Notes under the pieces: generated by a model
Told to the model about the DNA's origin: nothing
Databases searched by the model: none
The model's input: the letters and a program-made list of their open reading frames with translations, nothing else
Source: Candidatus Rokuibacteriota bacterium
GTDB lineage: Bacteria; Methylomirabilota; Methylomirabilia; Rokubacteriales; CSP1-6
DNA: 64,000 nt
Assembly: GCA_003220535.1 (NCBI GenBank)
Contig: QHSU01000064.1
Coordinates: forward strand, 79,514-143,513
Direction: 5' to 3'
Part shown: piece after piece, positions 60,250-64,000 of the stretch
Layout: every line of letters begins with the position of its first letter
Numbering within the stretch: position 1 is the first letter of the stretch
Program-made: the position numbers and the translations under genes

Positions 60250-61419
60250 GTGCCCGCGACCCCGCCCCCGCTCGACGGCATCCGGGTCGTCGATCTCACG
60301 AGCTACATCGCCGGCTCGTACGCCGCGATGCAGCTCGCCGATCTCGGAGCGGCGGTCATCAAGGTCGAGGCGCTCGAGGGCGACTCGTTCCGCGAATTGC
60401 CCGGCTTCTTCGGATGGAATCGGGGCAAGCGCTCGATCGCGGTCAACCTGAAGACCCCCGAGGGGCGCGAGATCGTCCACCGGCTCGCGGGGCGCGACGA
60501 CGTCGTGATGGAGAACATGCGGCCCGGCGTGGCCGAGCGGCTCGGGATCGGCTACGAGCGACTCAGCGCGATCAATTCCCGCCTGATCTATTGCTCGGTC
60601 ACGGCGTTCGGCTCGAGCGGTCCCGACTCCGACCGACCCGGCTTCGATCCGATCTTCCAGTCGCTGGGCGGCCTGATGACGCTCCAGGGCTTCGGCGGGC
60701 CGCCCCAGTACCTGCGCACGGCCCCGACCGACTACTACACGGCGGCGCTCGCGGCCCAGGGGATCGTCGCCGCGCTCTTCGCGCGCGAGCGCACGGGCCG
60801 CGGCCAGCGCGTCGAGACGTCGCTGCTCCGCGGCGTCATGGCGCTCCAGTCGGGCGTCGCCGTGGACTATCCGGCGAAGCCGACGCTGATCCGCGACAAC
60901 CCCACCTACCGGCTCTACCAGGCGGGCGACGGGGCCTGGTTCTTCCTCGCGGTCGGCAATCAGGCCTTCTGGGTGAAGCTCTGCAAGGCGCTCGGCCTCG
61001 AGCACCTGGCGGACGATCCCCGCTTCGCCTCGTGGCTCAAGCGCCTCGAGCACAACCAGGCGCTCCTGCCGCTCATCGACGCCAAGTTCAAGTCCGAGCC
61101 GCGCCGCCACTGGCTCGAGCTGCTCGCGACGCACGACATCCCGGCGGCGCCGGTGCAAACCGTGGCGGAGTTCATGGAGCATCCGGCCGTGCGCCACCAC
61201 GACATGGTCCACGAGTACGACCACCCGGAGGTCGGCCGCCTGCGCATCATGGGCCAGCCGATCGCGTTCACCGGGACGCCCACGCGCGACCCCGGGCCGC
61301 CGCCGACGCTCGGCCAGCATACCGACGCGGTACTGCAGGAGCTCGGCTACACCGACGGGCAGATCGCCGACCTGGTAGCGCGTCGCATCTGTCGCCGGCC
61401 GCCGGCCGAGGCCCGGTAG
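60250..61419 (+). CDS. CaiB/BaiF family CoA-transferase (second copy)
   Basis: A 389-aa type III CoA-transferase: LDGIRVVDLTSYIAGSYAAMQLADLGAAVIKVEAL, NRGKRSIAVNLKTPEGREIV, TAFGSSGPDSDRPGFDPIFQS and the catalytic Asp in TAPTDYYTAALAAQG. GTG at 60250 starts the family N-terminus. Between dehydrogenases and hydratase, as expected for an acid-activation step. Confidence 0.92.
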   Translation: MPATPPPLDGIRVVDLTSYIAGSYAAMQLADLGAAVIKVEALEGDSFRELPGFFGWNRGKRSIAVNLKTPEGREIVHRLAGRDDVVMENMRPGVAERLGIGYERLSAINSRLIYCSVTAFGSSGPDSDRPGFDPIFQSLGGLMTLQGFGGPPQYLRTAPTDYYTAALAAQGIVAALFARERTGRGQRVETSLLRGVMALQSGVAVDYPAKPTLIRDNPTYRLYQAGDGAWFFLAVGNQAFWVKLCKALGLEHLADDPRFASWLKRLEHNQALLPLIDAKFKSEPRRHWLELLATHDIPAAPVQTVAEFMEHPAVRHHDMVHEYDHPEVGRLRIMGQPIAFTGTPTRDPGPPPTLGQHTDAVLQELGYTDGQIADLVARRICRRPPAEAR

Positions 61420-61444
61420 CAAAGGATTGGGAGGCATCCGACCG

Positions 61445-62227
61445 ATGATGTACGAGGCGATCCGCTACGAGCAGGCCGACGGCGTCGCAACGATCACGCT
61501 CCACCGCCCCGAGGTCCACAACGCGATGAACGAGCGCATGCGCGAGGAGCTGACGCGATGCTTCGACGACCTCGCCCAGAGCGCAGACGCGCGCGTGGTC
61601 GTCGTCACGGGCGCGGGCGAACGGGCCTTCTCCGCCGGCGCCGACATCCGCGAGTTCGTCGCGCCGCAGGTGCCCGTTCGATTCCGGGAGGGTCGTCGCC
61701 GCGTCGACTTCCGCGCGGCGATGGATCGTTGCGGCCAGCCGATCATCGCGGCGATCCGAGGCTTCGCACTGGGTGGCGGCCTCGAATTCGCCCTCGCGTG
61801 CGACATCCGCATCGCGGCCGAGGACGCTCAGCTCGGGCTCACCGAGGTGAACCTCGCGATCATCCCGGGCGGCGGCGGCACGCAGCGGCTCCCCCGGCTC
61901 GTGGGCCGCGGCAAGGCGCTCGAGATGATCCTGACCGGCGCGCGGATCGACGCGCGCGAGGCGCTCCGGATCGGGCTCGTCGAGCGCGTGGTCCCGACGG
62001 GCGAGGTGCTGCCCGCGGCGCAGGCCCTCGCCCGGACGCTCGCCGACAAGGCGCCGGTAGCGCTCCGCTATGCGAAGGAAGCGGTGGTGAAGGGGCTCGG
62101 GCTGCCGCTCGAGGACGGCATCCGACTCGAGAACGATCTGGCGACGCTGCTCCGCACGACGGAGGACCGCATCGAAGGCGCCAAGGCGTTCCTCGAGAAG
62201 CGAAAGCCCCGCTTCAGCGGCACATAG
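61445..62227 (+). CDS. Enoyl-CoA hydratase
   Basis: A 260-aa crotonase with both catalytic Glu residues (FALGGGLEFALACDI and LTEVNLAIIPGGGGTQ) and oxyanion segment AFSAGADIREF. ATG at 61445 is preferred over 61448 because GGGAGG stands about 10 bases before it. Completes the acyl-CoA catabolic operon begun at 56953. Confidence 0.93.
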   Translation: MMYEAIRYEQADGVATITLHRPEVHNAMNERMREELTRCFDDLAQSADARVVVVTGAGERAFSAGADIREFVAPQVPVRFREGRRRVDFRAAMDRCGQPIIAAIRGFALGGGLEFALACDIRIAAEDAQLGLTEVNLAIIPGGGGTQRLPRLVGRGKALEMILTGARIDAREALRIGLVERVVPTGEVLPAAQALARTLADKAPVALRYAKEAVVKGLGLPLEDGIRLENDLATLLRTTEDRIEGAKAFLEKRKPRFSGT

Positions 62228-62229
62228 CG

Positions 62230-63234
62230 GTGCCGTACGCGTACTACGCACGGCTCACGCGCTCGCAGCAGGCCGTCTACCGCAAGAGCGACACCCTCAT
62301 CGAGATCCGCCTCGAGAACCCGGGGACGCTCCACCCGAGCGTCGCGGCGCTCGAAGCCGCGCTCAAAACCGAGGAGCGCGCTGCGACTGAGCGGGCGAGC
62401 CAGGATCTGGTCACGGGGCTCACCGATGCGATGGGGCTACCCGTCGTGCGGGTCGAGGTGCTCGCCGCCCGCCCCCACTCGCACTGGGGCGAGCTCCACG
62501 GCCTCTACACTTACGAGCGGGGCCGGAAGCCCAAGATCCAGCTGTGGATGCGGACGGCCAAGCGAAGGCGCGTCGTGGCGTTCCGGACGTACCTGAGGAC
62601 GCTGCTCCACGAGGTGGGCCACCACGTCGACTACACCGGGTTACGCCTGGCTGAGTCGTATCATACGGAGGGGTTCTACAAGCGAGAGTCGAGCCTGTTC
62701 CACCAGCTCGTGCCCGACGCCCCAGGGAGGATCACGATGGCCACGATGGAAGAGTACGCCAAGCTGCCGATCGAGGACCGAGTGAAGCGGCTGACGCAGA
62801 CCTCGGACGAGCTCGCCGCCGCGATCCGTGGCCGCGACGACGCGACGCTGTCGCGCCGTCCCGACGGCAAGAACTGGGCGGCCAAGGAGGTCGTCTGTCA
62901 CCTGCGCGATGTCGAGGAGATGTTCATGGGGCGGTTCGGGCTGATCCTGGCGATGGACGATCCGAAGCTTGCGTTCGATCCCACCACGCCCGATCGTTGG
63001 GCCGAGGAGCGGCAGTATCTCCGGAACGACGTGCAGCAGGCGCTCGGCGCCTTCCGGAAGCGGCGCGACGAGTCGCTCGCCTTGCTCAGGACCCTCACGC
63101 CCGAGCAGTGGACGCGCGCCGGCATTCACGCCACGCGCGGCCCGGTCACGATCAACGACTTCGTGACGCTCATGGCGTGGCACGACGACAACCACCTCGA
63201 CCAGCTCAAGCGCGCACTGGACGGCAAGGCCTAG
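62230..63234 (+). CDS. Zincin-like HExxH domain fused in frame to a DinB-family domain
   Basis: A continuous 334-codon frame from GTG 62230. Residues 1-165: a metallopeptidase-like domain with LLHEVGHHVDYTG (H127, E128, H131) and HTEGFYKRESS as possible further ligand region. Residues 170-334: a DinB/DUF664-type four-helix domain (WAAKEVVCHLRDVEEMFMGR, LMAWHDDNHLDQLKRAL) with metal His residues. At the junction GGGAGG (62725-62730) stands 6 bases before ATG 62737, so the DinB part can also be made alone. Either a true fusion with internal start, or two genes fused by loss of a stop. Confidence 0.72.
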   Translation: MPYAYYARLTRSQQAVYRKSDTLIEIRLENPGTLHPSVAALEAALKTEERAATERASQDLVTGLTDAMGLPVVRVEVLAARPHSHWGELHGLYTYERGRKPKIQLWMRTAKRRRVVAFRTYLRTLLHEVGHHVDYTGLRLAESYHTEGFYKRESSLFHQLVPDAPGRITMATMEEYAKLPIEDRVKRLTQTSDELAAAIRGRDDATLSRRPDGKNWAAKEVVCHLRDVEEMFMGRFGLILAMDDPKLAFDPTTPDRWAEERQYLRNDVQQALGAFRKRRDESLALLRTLTPEQWTRAGIHATRGPVTINDFVTLMAWHDDNHLDQLKRALDGKA

Positions 63235-63320
63235 GACCGCACGACCGGCGTGCGCCGTTGCTACGATGCCCGGCCGTGGACCATCTCGATATGGCGCCCC
63301 GTAGTGGACTGGGACCGTGT

Positions 63321-63766
63321 TCAGCCGTCGAACCGCAGCTGACGCTGGCCACTCGGCTCGACCCTCGTGATGTTATGCAGAGCGTCAGCCCAACGGGATG
63401 CTGAGAGAAAAAGAGCAGGTGATACATCCTCACGTTCTTTTCATTCGTGAAGTACGGCTCACCCTGCGCCGGATACTGATATCCAAGCGTCCTCATGCGA
63501 TTCATGAACTCAAGCACGAAGGGCTGATCGTGTGCTGCCATCGCTTCGTATGTCAGTCGCTCACCTGCAGCGAGACGAGCGCGCTTTAGCTCGCGCCATC
63601 CGGGTATCAGGTCGTCCAACGGCGCCTTAGCACGCTTCGCAAAGGCGCCAAGATTGCGCGCGATACCGATACCTCCGGGAAATAGATAGAGGCTCACCTT
63701 CGTGCAGCCGGTGACCGGGTTCCACGTGGCGTCCGTCCACTCGATGCCGAAATGGTCTCCCATCAA
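63321..63766 (-). pseudogene. Chimeric remnant: Gp37-type (DUF5131) N-terminus joined to a TcmP-like C-terminus
   Basis: The first 25 residues (GIEWTDATWNPVTGCTKVS) are the characteristic start of phage Gp37/Gp68-family (DUF5131) radical-SAM-like proteins. Without a break the frame passes into LYLFPGGIGIARNLGAFAKR and VRMYHLLFFSQHPVG, which looks like the C-terminal part of a three-Cys-motif partner (TcmP-type) protein. Near 63385-63395 the frame breaks; the next frame reads ADALHNITRVEPSGQRQLRF and stops at 63321. A deletion has fused two normally adjacent genes, then a frameshift followed. The TcmP assignment is from memory of the pattern. Confidence 0.5.
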
Positions 63767-63863
63767 CCTCGATCTCGGCTCGCAGGATAAACGGAATCTC
63801 GTGAACAGGTGCGTCTCTAGTGTCCTGAGTCGTAAATAAATGAAACAAGTTGCGGACGCCGAG

Positions 63864-63888
63864 CGTTCCTCCGATAGAAGGAGGGACG
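63864..63888 (+). promoter_or_regulatory. Hairpin sequestering the transposase ribosome binding site
   Basis: CGTTCCTCC (63864-63872) pairs with GGAGGGACG (63880-63888) in a 9-bp stem with one G-T pair and a 7-base loop; the right arm contains the GGAGGG Shine-Dalgarno of the transposase ATG at 63892. Likely limits transposase translation from read-through transcripts. Confidence 0.5.
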
Positions 63889-63891
63889 CCC

Positions 63892-64000
63892 ATGCGCACG
63901 GGACGGCCCATACCGCCGCTGACCCTCACCGAGGACGAACGCGACACACTGGAACGTTGGGCCCGCCGACCGACGACCGCCCGCGCCCTCGCCGAGCGCG
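63892..64000 (+). CDS. IS630-family transposase, N-terminal part
   Basis: Partial gene, cut by the window end. The 36 visible codons encode MRTGRPIPPLTLTEDERDTL followed by an ERWARRPTTARALAER helix, the N-terminal HTH start of IS630-type DDE transposases. The ATG has GGAGGG seven bases upstream, buried in a hairpin. The catalytic domain lies outside the window, so intactness is unknown. Confidence 0.75.
   Translation, partial: MRTGRPIPPLTLTEDERDTLERWARRPTTARALAER

Larger units (their letters stand above)
63820..64000 (+). mobile_element. Left end of an IS630-family insertion sequence (truncated by window)
   Basis: A transposase start typical of IS630 elements lies at 63892. Upstream, TA at 63818-63819 followed by GTGTCCTGAGTCG is the likely target dinucleotide and left terminal repeat, as IS630/Tc1-mariner elements insert at TA. 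The right end is outside the window. Base composition changes to less GC-rich just before it. Confidence 0.65.

Overview
The window is GC-rich bacterial chromosome (close to 70% G+C by eye), gene-dense, with many 4-bp ATGA/GTGA gene overlaps, frequent GTG starts and a catabolic, soil-type gene content: branched-chain amino acid (Liv-type) ABC transporters, acyl-CoA dehydrogenases, CaiB/BaiF CoA-transferases, enoyl-CoA hydratases, luciferase-like flavin oxidoreductases and a lone molybdenum hydroxylase subunit. This mix and codon style resemble uncultivated soil lineages such as Rokubacteria/Methylomirabilota, but that is an inference; no rRNA or other phylogenetic marker is present. I found no tRNA, rRNA, CRISPR array or prophage.

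Layout. 1-5078: hemE, a broken hotdog thioesterase remnant, then a minus-strand run of LLM oxidoreductase, CCG-domain iron-sulfur protein and acyl-CoA synthetase. 5204-6544: divergent YcaQ/AlkX-type DNA glycosylase. 6645-14534: a plus-strand run with citrate synthase, short aconitase, PrpF isomerase, an unrecognised 182-aa protein, a PlsC-type acyltransferase, a creatininase-family enzyme and an enoyl-CoA hydratase homologue. 14540-16786 (minus): one polypeptide joining a metallo-beta-lactamase phosphodiesterase-like domain, a receiver, a cyclic-nucleotide-binding domain and GGDEF. 16971-23688: complete Liv transporter bracketed by two paralogous MetE-like zinc methyltransferases. 23716-31070: MBL hydrolase, LivG/LivF pair, secreted protein, acyl-CoA dehydrogenase and LivM/LivH/LivJ on the opposite strand. 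31161-34099: molybdenum hydroxylase subunit and a TlpA-like thioredoxin whose first active-site cysteine codon is TGA. 34210-36300: two convergent unrecognised coiled-coil genes. 36421-44922: CoA-transferase/hydratase/dehydrogenase operon with terminator, Dps, HMG-CoA-lyase-like enzyme, methyltransferase, a second citrate synthase divergent from a small HTH gene, LLM oxidoreductase and SGNH lipoprotein. 44976-52988: secreted repeat protein, oligopeptide-type ABC transporter (no ATPases here) with HD nucleotidase and amidohydrolase, methyltransferase, cyclase and Dus. 53174-56907: MaoC, D-threonine-aldolase-like enzyme, and a small TPM/TPM/LemA group. 56953-62227: second acyl-CoA catabolic operon. 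62230-64000: zincin-DinB fusion, a decayed Gp37/TcmP-type remnant and the left end of an IS630-family element running off the window.

The most notable system is at 33545-34099: a probable selenocysteine TlpA/thioredoxin (U-P-T-C in place of C-P-x-C). The frame continues into an intact thioredoxin fold, and a hairpin right after the TGA fits the bacterial SECIS consensus. Next in interest are the four-domain cyclic-nucleotide/c-di-GMP signalling protein, the transporter bracketed by two MetE-like methyltransferases, three ATTGATT repeats on 10-bp phasing between citrate synthase and its small HTH neighbour, and a recurrent TANNNT box 6-8 bases before start codons that points to leaderless mRNAs.
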